Assembly (NCBI RefSeq): GCF_041379765.1
Contig: NZ_CP166919.1
Span: 558,001 to 622,000, forward strand
DNA: 64,000 nucleotides
Direction: 5' to 3'
Source: Thalassotalea sp. Sam97
GTDB taxonomy: Bacteria > Pseudomonadota > Gammaproteobacteria > Enterobacterales > Alteromonadaceae
The position numbers and the translations under genes are program-made. A model generated the notes under the pieces. The model made no database searches, was not told the origin of the DNA, and was given only the letters and a program-made list of their open reading frames with translations. Below are positions 9,025 through 17,921 of this stretch, one piece after another (position 1 is the stretch's first letter; each line of letters begins with the position of its first letter).

Positions 9025-9735
9025 TTAGCTAAGCTGTTTGCCTTTTAGTGCTTCAAGCATGTTCAAGACAAGTTCTGATGAGTTAACCGATGCCGTTTCA
9101 AGGTATGCTTCAAACGAGGTTGGTGACTCTTTACCCGCTATATCGCTCATTGAGCGAATAACCACGAATGGTACATTTAATTGATGACACGTTTGTGCAA
9201 TGGCTGCGCCTTCCATTTCAACGGCAGCCATATTAGGGAAGTTGGCTCGTGCTTTGGCAATATCATCATCTTTGGTCATAAAGGTATCACCCGTGGTGAT
9301 TTGTCCCGTTAAGGTTTGAATGCCATCAAGCTTATCAATACCTGATTGTGCTGCCTCTACTAACATGGGGTGTGGCGTGAATGCCGCAGGCATGCCGGGT
9401 AATTGACCAATTTCGTAGCCAAAGGCTGTGACATCAGCATCGTGGTGGCGAACTTCAGAGCTGATAACGATGTCACCAACACGTAATGATTGATCAAAGC
9501 CACCAGCGGAACCGGTATTAACAATGTAATCTGGTGCAAACTTTTCGATCATCAGTACCGTTGCGATGCTTGATGCGACTTTACCGATACCAGATTGAAC
9601 TAAAACAATCTCAGTGCCATTAATCTCACCGGTGTAAAAGGTGTAGCCAAAATGGGTATGTTCCGCCAAATTATTTAATTTGCTTTTTAAAATGGCGATT
9701 TCTGGCTGCATAGCGCCGATAATGCCTGCTTTCAT
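9025..9735 (-). CDS. mtnN: 5'-methylthioadenosine/S-adenosylhomocysteine nucleosidase
   Basis: Hydrolyses methylthioadenosine and S-adenosylhomocysteine to adenine plus the thioribose or ribosyl-homocysteine product. This removes inhibitors of spermidine synthase and methyltransferases and feeds autoinducer-2 chemistry. The 236-residue protein has the family start MKAGIIGAMQPEI, the NTGSAGGFD loop, the substrate-binding MEGAAIAQTCHQ and the catalytic Asp in VIRSMSDIAG. It is a single gene with its own terminator and serves the spermidine pathway encoded at 20-25 kb. Confidence 0.96.
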   Translation of the reverse strand: MKAGIIGAMQPEIAILKSKLNNLAEHTHFGYTFYTGEINGTEIVLVQSGIGKVASSIATVLMIEKFAPDYIVNTGSAGGFDQSLRVGDIVISSEVRHHDADVTAFGYEIGQLPGMPAAFTPHPMLVEAAQSGIDKLDGIQTLTGQITTGDTFMTKDDDIAKARANFPNMAAVEMEGAAIAQTCHQLNVPFVVIRSMSDIAGKESPTSFEAYLETASVNSSELVLNMLEALKGKQLS

Positions 9736-9830
9736 AGTGAATTTCCGTTGTTAAAAAAGGTGACTTAATAAATACCTAAATAATGCGGCAATTATAGTGA
9801 GTTTCTTAATAAAACCAAGTCTTGTTGTCA

Positions 9831-12155
9831 CTAAATAATGCGTTGCGAAACCTGTTTTTCAAGCAATACGGCGATAGATTTTGATGTTGGTGTATCAGAA
9901 CGATCGCCGACGCTATCAAGTGGTATTAATGGGTTGGTTTCGGGATAATAAGCAGCGACATTTCCTTGTGGTATATCGTAAATATGCACTTTAAAGTTTT
10001 CGACCTTACGCTCAATGTCATCAGGCCATAGCGAACGAATGGTGACAATATCGCCATCGCAAAGATTCTGAACTTTGGCGTCTTTGGCGTTTACAAACAC
10101 GACATTTCGACCACCTGATATACCACGGTAGCGGTCATTCATACCATAAATCGTGGTGTTGTACTGATCATGGGAGCGCAACGTTTGCATGGTTAATAGT
10201 CGCTGTTTTTGCTGCTTGTTCATCGCTAAATGATCAAGCGCGATGATCTCATTAGGCAATGGCAATGCACTGAATAATGCTTTACCTGCTTGGTTTAACC
10301 AACGATGTTCAGCAGCACTATTGCCTAGATAAAAGCCACCAATATGGTCTAAGCGTTGTTCATAATCATTAAATTCAGGCAACGTTGCCGAGATGAGTTG
10401 ACGAATGTTTTTATAGTCAGCGGCTAATTCAGACCAATCAATAATGTCATTACCTAACACCGCGTTGGCAATACCCGCGATAATGGCGACTTCTGACTTA
10501 AGCGCTGTTGATACCGGAGCTACATTGCCTTGTGAGGCGTGCACCATGGAAAAGGTATCTTCGACGGTTATGTATTGCGCTCCAGACTTTTGTTGGTCGA
10601 TTTCTGTTCGGCCTAAGCATGGCAATATCAGAGCTTCACCACCCGTGTATAAATGGCTGCGATTGAGCTTAGTGGCAATTTGCACGTTCAGTTCGGTATT
10701 ACTCAGTGCCTGGTAAACTCGCTTGCTATCGGGGGCTGCTTGGGCAATATTGCCACCAAGACTGATGAATATCTTACTTTGTTTTGCTAACAGAGCCTTT
10801 AGGGCATGGTAGACATTGTGACCATGGTCGCCTGCCACCGGTGCACCAACTACGCTGGCTAATCGCTCGATAAACACTTGCGGTGGCTTTTCATTAATAC
10901 CCACAGTACGGTTACCTTGCACATTACTGTGACCACGTACTGGACACAAACCTGCACCAGGCTTACCAATATGACCACCGAGTAATTGCAAGTTGGTCAT
11001 TTCTTGAATGGTCGCGACTGAATGTTTGTGCTGGGTGATCCCCATCGCCCAGCAACAAATAACCTTGTCACTGCTCGCCCAAATTTTTGCAACTTGCTCT
11101 AATTCTGCTTGACTAAGCCCTGATTGATCGCAAATTTGTTGCCAGCTCGTGGCGGTAACTTGTTGAATATATTCATCAAGGTTAGAAGTGTGCTGACGAA
11201 TAAACTGCTCGGCAAAAACGCTGTCGCTACCGGTTTGTTGACGATGTTCGTCCATAGCCAATAGTGCTTTTACTATGCCTCGCACCGCAGCCATATCACC
11301 ACCTAATTTAGGGGTATAGTAAGCATGACTGATATTGGTTGCTTTCGGTGTCAATAGCTCTAGGGGATCTTGTGGGCTAGCAAATCGCTCAAGCGCCACT
11401 TCTTTTAAATTGTTAAAGGTAATGATTTTACAGCCATTACGAGCCGCTTTGCGTAAGGCGTTTAGCATCCGAGGGTGATTTGAACCAGGGTTTTGGCCAA
11501 AGACAAAAATGGCATCGGCGAGCGAAAAGTCTTTCAAGGTGACGGTACCTTTACCAACGCCAATCGATTCTTTTAACGCGACACCACTGGCTTCATGGCA
11601 CATATTCGAGCAATCTGGGAAATTACTGGTGCCATATAATCGGCCAAATAACTGATAGATAAATGCAGCTTCATTTGACGCTCGACCTGAGGTGTATAAC
11701 TCTAATTGATTTACGTTTTCAAGCCCATTTAGATGCTTAGCAATTAACGCAAAGGCATCTTTCCAGCTTATGGGTTGGTATTGATCTGCGGCTTCGTTGT
11801 AGCGCAGTGGTTCGGCTAAGCGGCCTTGGTACTCTAGCCAGTAGTCGCTTTGTTTACGTAAGCTACTCACACTGTGTTCGGCAAAGAAATCTGCACCAAC
11901 GGTTTTGGTGGTCGACTCCCATGCAATAGCTTTTGCGCCATTTTCACAAAACTGGACTAAGCCTTGTTTTTCATCCCCCCAAGCGCAACCCGGACAATCA
12001 AAGCCCTTATCTTGATTAGCCTTTAACAAGCTTTTAATGTTGGTGCTGGGTTGTTGACTCTGCACTATGCTTTTTAAGGTAGATTTAAGCGAGTTAATGC
12101 CACCTGCTTTGGCGGGTTTCGTTGTGAATTTTACCTGCTGGCGTTGTTTATCCAT
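9831..12155 (-). CDS. YdeP/FdhF-like molybdopterin oxidoreductase
   Basis: A cytoplasmic member (no Tat signal seen) of the molybdopterin oxidoreductase superfamily, closest in layout to the YdeP family of formate-dehydrogenase-alpha-like proteins. The N-terminus carries only FDCPGCAWGD where true formate dehydrogenases have a four-Cys iron-sulfur motif. Cofactor-binding stretches include LYTSGRASNEAAF, VFGQNPGSNHPRM, AMGITQHKH, CPVRGHSNVQGN and the C-terminal molydopterin-binding domain with YGMNDRYRGISGGRNVVFVN. No selenocysteine is evident. The reaction is unknown; E. coli YdeP is tied to acid resistance. It stands alone between mtnN and the dUTPase gene. Confidence 0.87.
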   Translation of the reverse strand: MDKQRQQVKFTTKPAKAGGINSLKSTLKSIVQSQQPSTNIKSLLKANQDKGFDCPGCAWGDEKQGLVQFCENGAKAIAWESTTKTVGADFFAEHSVSSLRKQSDYWLEYQGRLAEPLRYNEAADQYQPISWKDAFALIAKHLNGLENVNQLELYTSGRASNEAAFIYQLFGRLYGTSNFPDCSNMCHEASGVALKESIGVGKGTVTLKDFSLADAIFVFGQNPGSNHPRMLNALRKAARNGCKIITFNNLKEVALERFASPQDPLELLTPKATNISHAYYTPKLGGDMAAVRGIVKALLAMDEHRQQTGSDSVFAEQFIRQHTSNLDEYIQQVTATSWQQICDQSGLSQAELEQVAKIWASSDKVICCWAMGITQHKHSVATIQEMTNLQLLGGHIGKPGAGLCPVRGHSNVQGNRTVGINEKPPQVFIERLASVVGAPVAGDHGHNVYHALKALLAKQSKIFISLGGNIAQAAPDSKRVYQALSNTELNVQIATKLNRSHLYTGGEALILPCLGRTEIDQQKSGAQYITVEDTFSMVHASQGNVAPVSTALKSEVAIIAGIANAVLGNDIIDWSELAADYKNIRQLISATLPEFNDYEQRLDHIGGFYLGNSAAEHRWLNQAGKALFSALPLPNEIIALDHLAMNKQQKQRLLTMQTLRSHDQYNTTIYGMNDRYRGISGGRNVVFVNAKDAKVQNLCDGDIVTIRSLWPDDIERKVENFKVHIYDIPQGNVAAYYPETNPLIPLDSVGDRSDTPTSKSIAVLLEKQVSQRII

Positions 12156-12246
12156 GACAAAAATATCTCTTAACCATAATAATTATAGTGCCGCAATGGC
12201 GCTTTAGATCGCTAGATGTAGATGAGTTGCTCTAAAAAAAGCGTAT

Positions 12247-12294
12247 AAAAAAGCCAATTGAGTTATCACCATGAGGGCTTCTAACTAATTGGCT
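12247..12294 (-). terminator. Intrinsic terminator of the dUTPase gene
   Basis: Read on the minus strand, AGCCAATTAGTTA pairs (with one bulge) with TAACTCAATTGGCT and is followed by a T run. It begins about 36 bases past the stop codon at 12330. Confidence 0.8.
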
Positions 12295-12329
12295 AGTGTC
12301 AGTAAATAGCTTGTATTTAAGGTATTAAA

Positions 12330-12968
12330 TTAAGCAGGGTAGGCCGCTTTTAAACCTTGATATACATTACTTTGAAAATCGTCGCTGTTGGTATCTAACG
12401 TGCTAACTAGTTCTGCAAGTACTTCATTATCTTCTTTTCCGTGCCACACCTTAATATAGCTACCATCTTTGTAGCCGTGATCTTGACGGAAAAAGTTAAG
12501 GGTATTTTTGCCAACGTATTGACGGAACAGATCTTCTAAATCCATGTTCATCAAACGCATACATGCTGCAAAACTGTGTGCATCGAATGCTTTATTAGTT
12601 ACTGCTGCGCTCGCTAAGTCTTCCAGTGCTAATTTAAAGTCACTGTAACTTGCTGCTTTGTCACTGCTGATAAGGTCATTAGCCAATTCTTCAGCAATAA
12701 CGTTTACGTCTGTTACTTGCATTAAGCGAAGGGCTAAGCCGAAGTGGAAAATATCAACCAATTCAAGCTGAACTTGAGCAACATCACATTCTTGATGTTT
12801 CCACCATTTCCAACCGTGGTGGTCGAGCATTTCAGCGCACTCAACCCAAATAGCGCGATACCATTCGTAATTATTGGCTCGCCACGTCTCGCTAACGCGA
12901 GTGTTCATAGCGTCTTGCATGGTAAGCATTTGTTTAATTTGCTTGATAGCGATAGATAAATCAGACAT
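12330..12968 (-). CDS. All-alpha dimeric-type dUTP diphosphatase
   Basis: Hydrolyses dUTP to dUMP, keeping uracil out of DNA and supplying thymidylate synthesis. It is not the trimeric beta-type Dut of E. coli; the motifs are those of the all-alpha NTP-pyrophosphatase superfamily (dUTPase_2): WVECAEMLDHHGWKWWK and LELVDIFHFGLALR, giving the metal-binding E..E and E..D pairs on two helices. Length is 212 from the ATG at 12968, which has AGGAA upstream. The longer frame to 12992 has no such site. Confidence 0.88.
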   Translation of the reverse strand: MSDLSIAIKQIKQMLTMQDAMNTRVSETWRANNYEWYRAIWVECAEMLDHHGWKWWKHQECDVAQVQLELVDIFHFGLALRLMQVTDVNVIAEELANDLISSDKAASYSDFKLALEDLASAAVTNKAFDAHSFAACMRLMNMDLEDLFRQYVGKNTLNFFRQDHGYKDGSYIKVWHGKEDNEVLAELVSTLDTNSDDFQSNVYQGLKAAYPA

Positions 12969-13086
12969 GAATGTTCCTGAAACTGTAATCATTTATTAGC
13001 GGTATATAGCGCCATAGTTTGCCCGAATTTTAGGGCAAAATACAGTAGTTATCGCAATTAAACCTCAAGCTGGTTGCAGTGTGAAT

Positions 13087-14850
13087 TTAGCGTTTAGTGT
13101 TGCTCAACCATATGCTCTGGTAGGGCGCTAAGATGATTAGTTGATGTACGTCGTTGTATCCTGTACCGCTGATTAAGTCAGTCCAAGTATCAAGTTCAAT
13201 CAAGTTCAAGTCGCTTAATAACAGCTTTTGCGGTTGGTCAGTAACATTATTAACGGCAAATATGCTTTGCTTGCGATCAATACTTTGTCGCCAAAAGGCA
13301 AACAAATGAACACCTAAGTGCAGGGTGTACTGGGTTGCATTAGGATGGAACGCGGGTTGTTTTTTACGAATAGCAATCAGCCTGTTTAGGTGCTCAAGGA
13401 CCTGCGCATGTTGACTATAGGGGTTGTCTAGTAGTGCACTAAGTTGTGGATAGTCCCATCGATGTCGATTTATAGCGCGGTTTTGATTACTTAATCGCAC
13501 CTTATCGTGGTCATTATTGGTCGCGATAAAACTGTGAATATAAATCGCCGGAATCCCTTCAATGGCAAGCATAATCGCATGCGCACAAATAAAGCGGGCA
13601 ATTTGCAAACTGTCATGGCCTTTAATGGTGCCAGATAAGGCATCAAATAGGGCGATGTTGATCTCATAGGGCTGGTTTTTGCCACCTTTTAACGCGCGCC
13701 AACTGACACGACCACCAAAATTGATCATGGTATTGATCATCTCATCGATTTCTTGTTGGCTAAGTATGCCTTCGACAGGGCGCAGCCCAATACCATCATG
13801 AGAAGCGATGAAGTTAAAATATGCTGTACCATTTTGCGCTGGGGGCAGTGACATTAACCATGTTTTTAGATGGGCACAGTTGCCGGTTATTAGGGTATTA
13901 ACCAATAACGGAGGCAGGGAGAAATTATATATGGCATGAGCTTCGTTGGCATTGCCAAAATACATTAAGTTTTCCCGATTCGGGACATTGGTTTCTGTAA
14001 TGATAATGGCATCATGGCGATAGTGTTCAACCAGCAAACGCAACAGTTTAACTGCTTCATGGGTTTCTTTTAAATTGATGCAACTGGTACCTGGGACTTT
14101 CCATAAAAAAGCCACAGCATCAAAACGGAACACACTAATACCTTTATCAAGATAAAACTTTAGGATTGATGCGAATTCAATTAATACCTTGGGGTTGGTA
14201 AAGTCAAAATCGACCTGATCGTGGCTAAATGTGCACCACACATAACGTGTGCCATCGGGGGTTTCAACTTCTTTTAATAAATCATGAGTTCTTGGCCTGA
14301 CAACCTGACTCGTGTCAGTATTGGGCGCGACATGGAAGAAAAAGTCTTTGCCGGGGTGCTTATTCGCTTTAAAGTTTTCAAACCAACCACTGCGTGCTGA
14401 ACAATGATTTAGTACAACATCTGCCATCAACTTGTAATCTTGTGCTAATGATTGAATATCGGGCCAGTCACCAACACTATGATTAACTTGATAATAATCA
14501 ATAACGGCGAAGCCATCATCAGAGCTATAGGGGTAAAAAGGTAGTAAGTGTATGGTGCTAACACTGTTTGACAAGTACGTATTTAAAAATTGATGCAACG
14601 TCGCAAGCGGGACTTGTTGTTCGTCGATAATGCTATCGGCGTAGCTAATTAAATATACATCGGCTTGATCCCAATGATTTTGATACGGCTCAGGCCCTAG
14701 AGCATCATCGGTTAACGTCATGGTCTTTAGTAGAGCATCGGCGATATCATCAAGCTTATCAGGGGAGTATAAATGACGCAGATGAGTCTTTATTCGAAAC
14801 AGTAGGCCTTGACGGTTTTCTATTATGGGTTGATGCCCTGCGTCATTCAT
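13087..14850 (-). CDS. Glucosylglycerate phosphorylase (GH13_18, YcjM-like)
   Basis: Expected to cleave glucosylglycerate with phosphate to glucose-1-phosphate and glycerate. It aligns along its whole length with E. coli YcjM, a characterised glucosylglycerate phosphorylase, sharing LLPFYPYSSDDGFAVIDYYQV, FRFDAVAFLWKVPGTSCI (nucleophile Asp near residue 244), IIITETNVPNREN (acid/base Glu near 286) and FIASHDGIGLRPVEG. Sucrose phosphorylase is the main alternative in this family, but the match to YcjM and the two upstream genes argue against it. ATG at 14850 has GGGGA upstream; the frame runs on to 14916, overlapping the synthase gene by 17 bases. It is the third gene of the operon. Confidence 0.87.
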   Translation of the reverse strand: MNDAGHQPIIENRQGLLFRIKTHLRHLYSPDKLDDIADALLKTMTLTDDALGPEPYQNHWDQADVYLISYADSIIDEQQVPLATLHQFLNTYLSNSVSTIHLLPFYPYSSDDGFAVIDYYQVNHSVGDWPDIQSLAQDYKLMADVVLNHCSARSGWFENFKANKHPGKDFFFHVAPNTDTSQVVRPRTHDLLKEVETPDGTRYVWCTFSHDQVDFDFTNPKVLIEFASILKFYLDKGISVFRFDAVAFLWKVPGTSCINLKETHEAVKLLRLLVEHYRHDAIIITETNVPNRENLMYFGNANEAHAIYNFSLPPLLVNTLITGNCAHLKTWLMSLPPAQNGTAYFNFIASHDGIGLRPVEGILSQQEIDEMINTMINFGGRVSWRALKGGKNQPYEINIALFDALSGTIKGHDSLQIARFICAHAIMLAIEGIPAIYIHSFIATNNDHDKVRLSNQNRAINRHRWDYPQLSALLDNPYSQHAQVLEHLNRLIAIRKKQPAFHPNATQYTLHLGVHLFAFWRQSIDRKQSIFAVNNVTDQPQKLLLSDLNLIELDTWTDLISGTGYNDVHQLIILAPYQSIWLSNTKR

Positions 14851-14899
14851 TATTGTTCCCCAAGCTGTCTGGCTACCGCAAGCCTTATGTGAGATCAGA

Positions 14900-16150
14900 T
14901 CAAGCCGTTTTATCAAGGGCTCTTATTGTTGCGCTAAACTCTTCATGGTCTAGCTCAACAGCTTCTTTTAATCGTTCAAAAATATCCGGAATGGCATTAA
15001 CCACGCGATTCCAGCTCGGAATAAATGGCGTTTCCATAGGATCTTCTAAAAACTTATGGCCGGCCTTTATGATGTTTTCAGCAAATAATTCCACCGCTTG
15101 TTCTTCTTTATGAATATCTAATTCAAGGCCGTTAATAATGGCATCGTTTTTATAGGTCTCAATAAAATCGAGGGCCATACGATAGTAGGTTGCTTTAATG
15201 GTACGGAAAGTGCCTGCATCAAACACCGTACCTTGAATGGCGAGTTTGCGAAACAGCGCTTTTGCAATATCGATAGACATTTTCGATAAGCCACCAGTTT
15301 CGTCATCTTTGCTCAGATTTTGATGCTTATGATCGTAAACATCGGCAATATCAACCTGACATAAGCGGTTGGTTGAGTAGTTACGATACATCTCGGCCAG
15401 TACGCCAATCTCTAACCCCCAGTCACTTGGGATTCGAAGATCGTTTAACACATCAATACGGAATGAGAATTCACCAGCTAAGGCATAACGATAACTGTCT
15501 AAATATTCGAGATATTCATCGTCTTTAACCAATTTTTTGAGTGCTCTAATTAATGGCGTTACCAGTAAGCGACTGACGCGGCCATTTAAGGTGCCGTTAG
15601 CGATGCGCGAGTAGTAGCCTTTACAAAATTCATAGTTAAATTTAGGGTTCGCGACAGGGTAGATAAGCCTTGCTAACATTTGTCGATCGTAAGTAAGAAT
15701 ATCGCAATCGTGCAGGGCAATCGACTCAACTTGGTTACATGCTAAGGTATAACCAAAGCAGTACCAAACGTTACGCCCTTTACCCAATTGCTCTGGCGCG
15801 AGACCTTTTTCTTTAAGCTCTTTATCAATCGCTTTTAAACGAGGACCATCATTCCATAACACCCTGTGGTGTTGCGGTAACTTGGAGAAAAATTGCAGAG
15901 CATGACGATACTGTGCTTCGTCGGCTCGGTCGAGGCCGATAACGATTTGCGACAGGTACGGTACTTTACATAACTCATCAATAATATTGGGTAATGCTTC
16001 GGTTTCAAGCTCACTATACAAGCTTGGTAACACTAAGCCCATCGGCCTTTTTTGGCTAAATTGACAAAGTTCTTGTTCAACTTCATCAATTGAACGCTTA
16101 CCTAAGTTGTGTAATGTGGTGATCACACCGTTTTGATAAAAATCGCCCAT
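14900..16150 (-). CDS. gpgS: Glucosyl-3-phosphoglycerate synthase (GT81-type)
   Basis: A retaining glycosyltransferase likely to join NDP-glucose and 3-phosphoglycerate into glucosyl-3-phosphoglycerate. The nucleotide-binding DxD is ALHDCDIL (Asp148, Asp150), followed by the family's long C-terminal half with YALAGEFSFR and SDWGLEIGVLAEMY. The 416-residue length fits bacterial GpgS. The related mannosyl-3-phosphoglycerate synthase is the main alternative; pairing with a YcjM-like phosphorylase favours the gluco form. It is the second gene of the operon, 33 bases after the phosphatase gene. Confidence 0.82.
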   Translation of the reverse strand: MGDFYQNGVITTLHNLGKRSIDEVEQELCQFSQKRPMGLVLPSLYSELETEALPNIIDELCKVPYLSQIVIGLDRADEAQYRHALQFFSKLPQHHRVLWNDGPRLKAIDKELKEKGLAPEQLGKGRNVWYCFGYTLACNQVESIALHDCDILTYDRQMLARLIYPVANPKFNYEFCKGYYSRIANGTLNGRVSRLLVTPLIRALKKLVKDDEYLEYLDSYRYALAGEFSFRIDVLNDLRIPSDWGLEIGVLAEMYRNYSTNRLCQVDIADVYDHKHQNLSKDDETGGLSKMSIDIAKALFRKLAIQGTVFDAGTFRTIKATYYRMALDFIETYKNDAIINGLELDIHKEEQAVELFAENIIKAGHKFLEDPMETPFIPSWNRVVNAIPDIFERLKEAVELDHEEFSATIRALDKTA

Positions 16151-16183
16151 GCTGTCTCCTTACTTACTGCAATGATTAAGAGG

Positions 16184-17002
16184 TTATGCTTCTAATAATT
16201 CAAGAATGGTATCGTTCCAACCTACCGGTCCTTGATAACGAGAGCGAATTAACCGAGGGTGTACATCGAGTACAGGGTTTTGGTGCGCAGGCGACTGAAT
16301 AACAACAGCAATGTCAGCACGTTCTAACATGGCTTTATCATTGTCGCTATCACCTAGCGCTATAAGCGTTTTTTCACAATCATTTAAGGCATATAGTGCC
16401 TTTAGATAAGCTAATGGCTTGCCTTTATCGACCATGCCGATAAGGTGGACGAAGCGACCACCTTTAATGACATTAATACCAAATAATTGCATGTGTTTGG
16501 CAAAGCGTTCTACGCGACTAGGTTGGTCTTGCCATAGCAAAGGTTCTGAAAATTGACGCTCTTTGGCTTCAGCAGCTTGGTCTAAAGTAAGCCCGGTATA
16601 ACGTGACAGCTCGCGCGTAGTCATTTGTGAAAAGCCAATAAAAGAAAACTTGTGTTCACTATTAAAGGTGGTTAAACGCGATAGAATTTCACTACGGTTT
16701 AACCCAAATTTATAGAGCCAATACGCGCCGGCATCGTAGCGTGGTACTTGGCTATCAAGCTCTTTAGCGAAGTAGCCCTTTGGCACGTATAAAGCCGAGC
16801 CATTTTCGATTATAAAAGGGTGGTTATTATCTAGCACTTTGGCTAAGCGTTCGGTTTCACCAAAGGTTTTGCTAGTGTTAAAAATAACCGGAATATTGGC
16901 TTTATCGCAATGCTCAAGTGCTGGTGCAGCTTTATGGAATTTATAGGTCGTATGATCGAGTAAAGTACCGTCTAAATCTGTGGCAATGATGTATTGACTC
17001 AC
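16184..17002 (-). CDS. Glucosyl/mannosyl-3-phosphoglycerate phosphatase (HAD-IIB)
   Basis: Removes phosphate from glucosyl-3-phosphoglycerate to give the compatible solute glucosylglycerate. HAD motifs are intact: IIATDLDGTLLD (motif I, two Asp), FNTSKT (motif II), a conserved Lys in the KGGRFVHL/KGKPLAYLK region, and IALGDSDNDKAML (motif IV). The cap region matches the MPGP/YedP group at 272 residues. Translation starts at a GTG with AGGG upstream; this is the first gene of the operon, and the sigma-54-like promoter lies about 42 bases upstream of it. Confidence 0.87.
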   Translation of the reverse strand: MSQYIIATDLDGTLLDHTTYKFHKAAPALEHCDKANIPVIFNTSKTFGETERLAKVLDNNHPFIIENGSALYVPKGYFAKELDSQVPRYDAGAYWLYKFGLNRSEILSRLTTFNSEHKFSFIGFSQMTTRELSRYTGLTLDQAAEAKERQFSEPLLWQDQPSRVERFAKHMQLFGINVIKGGRFVHLIGMVDKGKPLAYLKALYALNDCEKTLIALGDSDNDKAMLERADIAVVIQSPAHQNPVLDVHPRLIRSRYQGPVGWNDTILELLEA

Positions 17003-17043
17003 CTGAAAACCCTCGAGTTGTTATTAGATACTAATAAATATAG

Positions 17044-17059
17044 GCAACATATGTACCAA
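17044..17059 (-). promoter_or_regulatory. Sigma-54-type promoter of the glucosylglycerate operon
   Basis: Minus-strand TTGGTACATATGTTGC keeps the invariant GG and GC dinucleotides exactly 10 bases apart, as at -24/-12 sites (consensus TGGCACG-N4-TTGC), with C to T and G to A changes inside the -24 block. Transcription would start near 17032, about 30 bases before the GTG. Confidence 0.6.
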
Positions 17060-17131
17060 TGTGTAAGTCTATATTTTTTAAGGGCTACTCAAACAAAGCT
17101 TAAACAAAAGTAGAGTGAAAAACGTCCAGAT

Positions 17132-17156
17132 TGGTGCATTGCACCATTGTGGTGAG
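17132..17156 (-). promoter_or_regulatory. NtrC-like operator cluster upstream of the sigma-54 promoter
   Basis: The 15-bp perfect palindrome TGGTGCA-T-TGCACCA is followed by a third half-site TGGTGAG, so TGCACCA-TTG-TGGTGAG resembles the NtrC box TGCACYA-N3-TRGTGCA (12 of 17 positions). It lies roughly 100-125 bases upstream of the inferred start, the spacing used at E. coli glnA. Confidence 0.55.
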
Positions 17157-17442
17157 GTTGTGTGAACTAATATCGAATTCCTCACTTGAGTACGGGCTCC
17201 GTCATCAATATGAGAATCTAAATTAATGGATTAAGTTTAATTGCTTAAAGTTTGTTAAAAACTCACAGCGATTTCAGTAAACGTTAAAATGCTCAGCAAG
17301 TTTCGTACAGCCAAGCTGTGGTAGCTCATAAATCCGAAAGACTGAACGGTTATTGTGTTATGAGGTGGGATGTACTTTTTCCAGTATAGGAGGCGTCTCT
17401 TTACGGCCGAGTTGTGCCATTAGGCGACATTAACAAATCTAG

Positions 17443-17856
17443 TTAATCTCTCCAATATTTGCCTGAAACCAATATAGTATTGATGTCTGGTTCGAATGCT
17501 TTTTCAGTGAATACTATTTGAGGCAAATCAGAAACTACTTCTCTAACTTGATTAACTAACAACTTGCTTGTATCAACCTTATTGTTACATCCTTGAGTGT
17601 ACTGTAAGTAGATATATTGCTGCTTATCGCCTTGAATGGCAGAGCTTGGTGGGATAGCATTTTTATGGTTATTTTTAACGTACTGTCTAGTAAATTCATC
17701 ACCAAAATTTGAAATAATTTTAGCTCTATCCTCAGCACTCTGCTCAGACCATTTAAGTTCTATTCTTGTAATACATTCAGAGCGGGAGGGGGCAATATTA
17801 TCGGTACAACCAAATATAATGGTAGGCAGGCTTAGCAGTAAAATCCGTAACTTCAT
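17443..17856 (-). CDS. Small lipoprotein of unknown function
   Basis: I do not recognise this 137-residue protein. A hydrophobic signal (LRILLLSLPTIIF) ends in the lipobox IFGC, so it is probably lipid-anchored. The mature part has four further scattered Cys/Lys-rich stretches with no known motif. I chose the ATG at 17856 because AAAGGA lies about 10 bases upstream; the frame opens at a GTG at 17877. It is the last of four same-strand small genes that form an islet here. Confidence 0.6.
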   Translation of the reverse strand: MKLRILLLSLPTIIFGCTDNIAPSRSECITRIELKWSEQSAEDRAKIISNFGDEFTRQYVKNNHKNAIPPSSAIQGDKQQYIYLQYTQGCNNKVDTSKLLVNQVREVVSDLPQIVFTEKAFEPDINTILVSGKYWRD

Positions 17857-17921
17857 CTCTTCAAATCCTTTTAACACGGCTATGGCTAATTATCGCTCTT
17901 CAGAGACATAAATATTGAACA

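Larger units (their letters stand above)
17003..17442. other. Upstream region of the glucosylglycerate operon
   Basis: Apart from the sigma-54-like promoter and NtrC-like sites listed separately, the part from about 17160 to 17442 shows no convincing gene, terminator or repeat. It is AT-rich and borders the accessory islet. Confidence 0.5.

Noticed and set aside
13019..13038. Short hairpin TTGCCC / GGGCAA after the phosphorylase gene.
   Set aside because: Six pairs and no U run; too weak to call a terminator.
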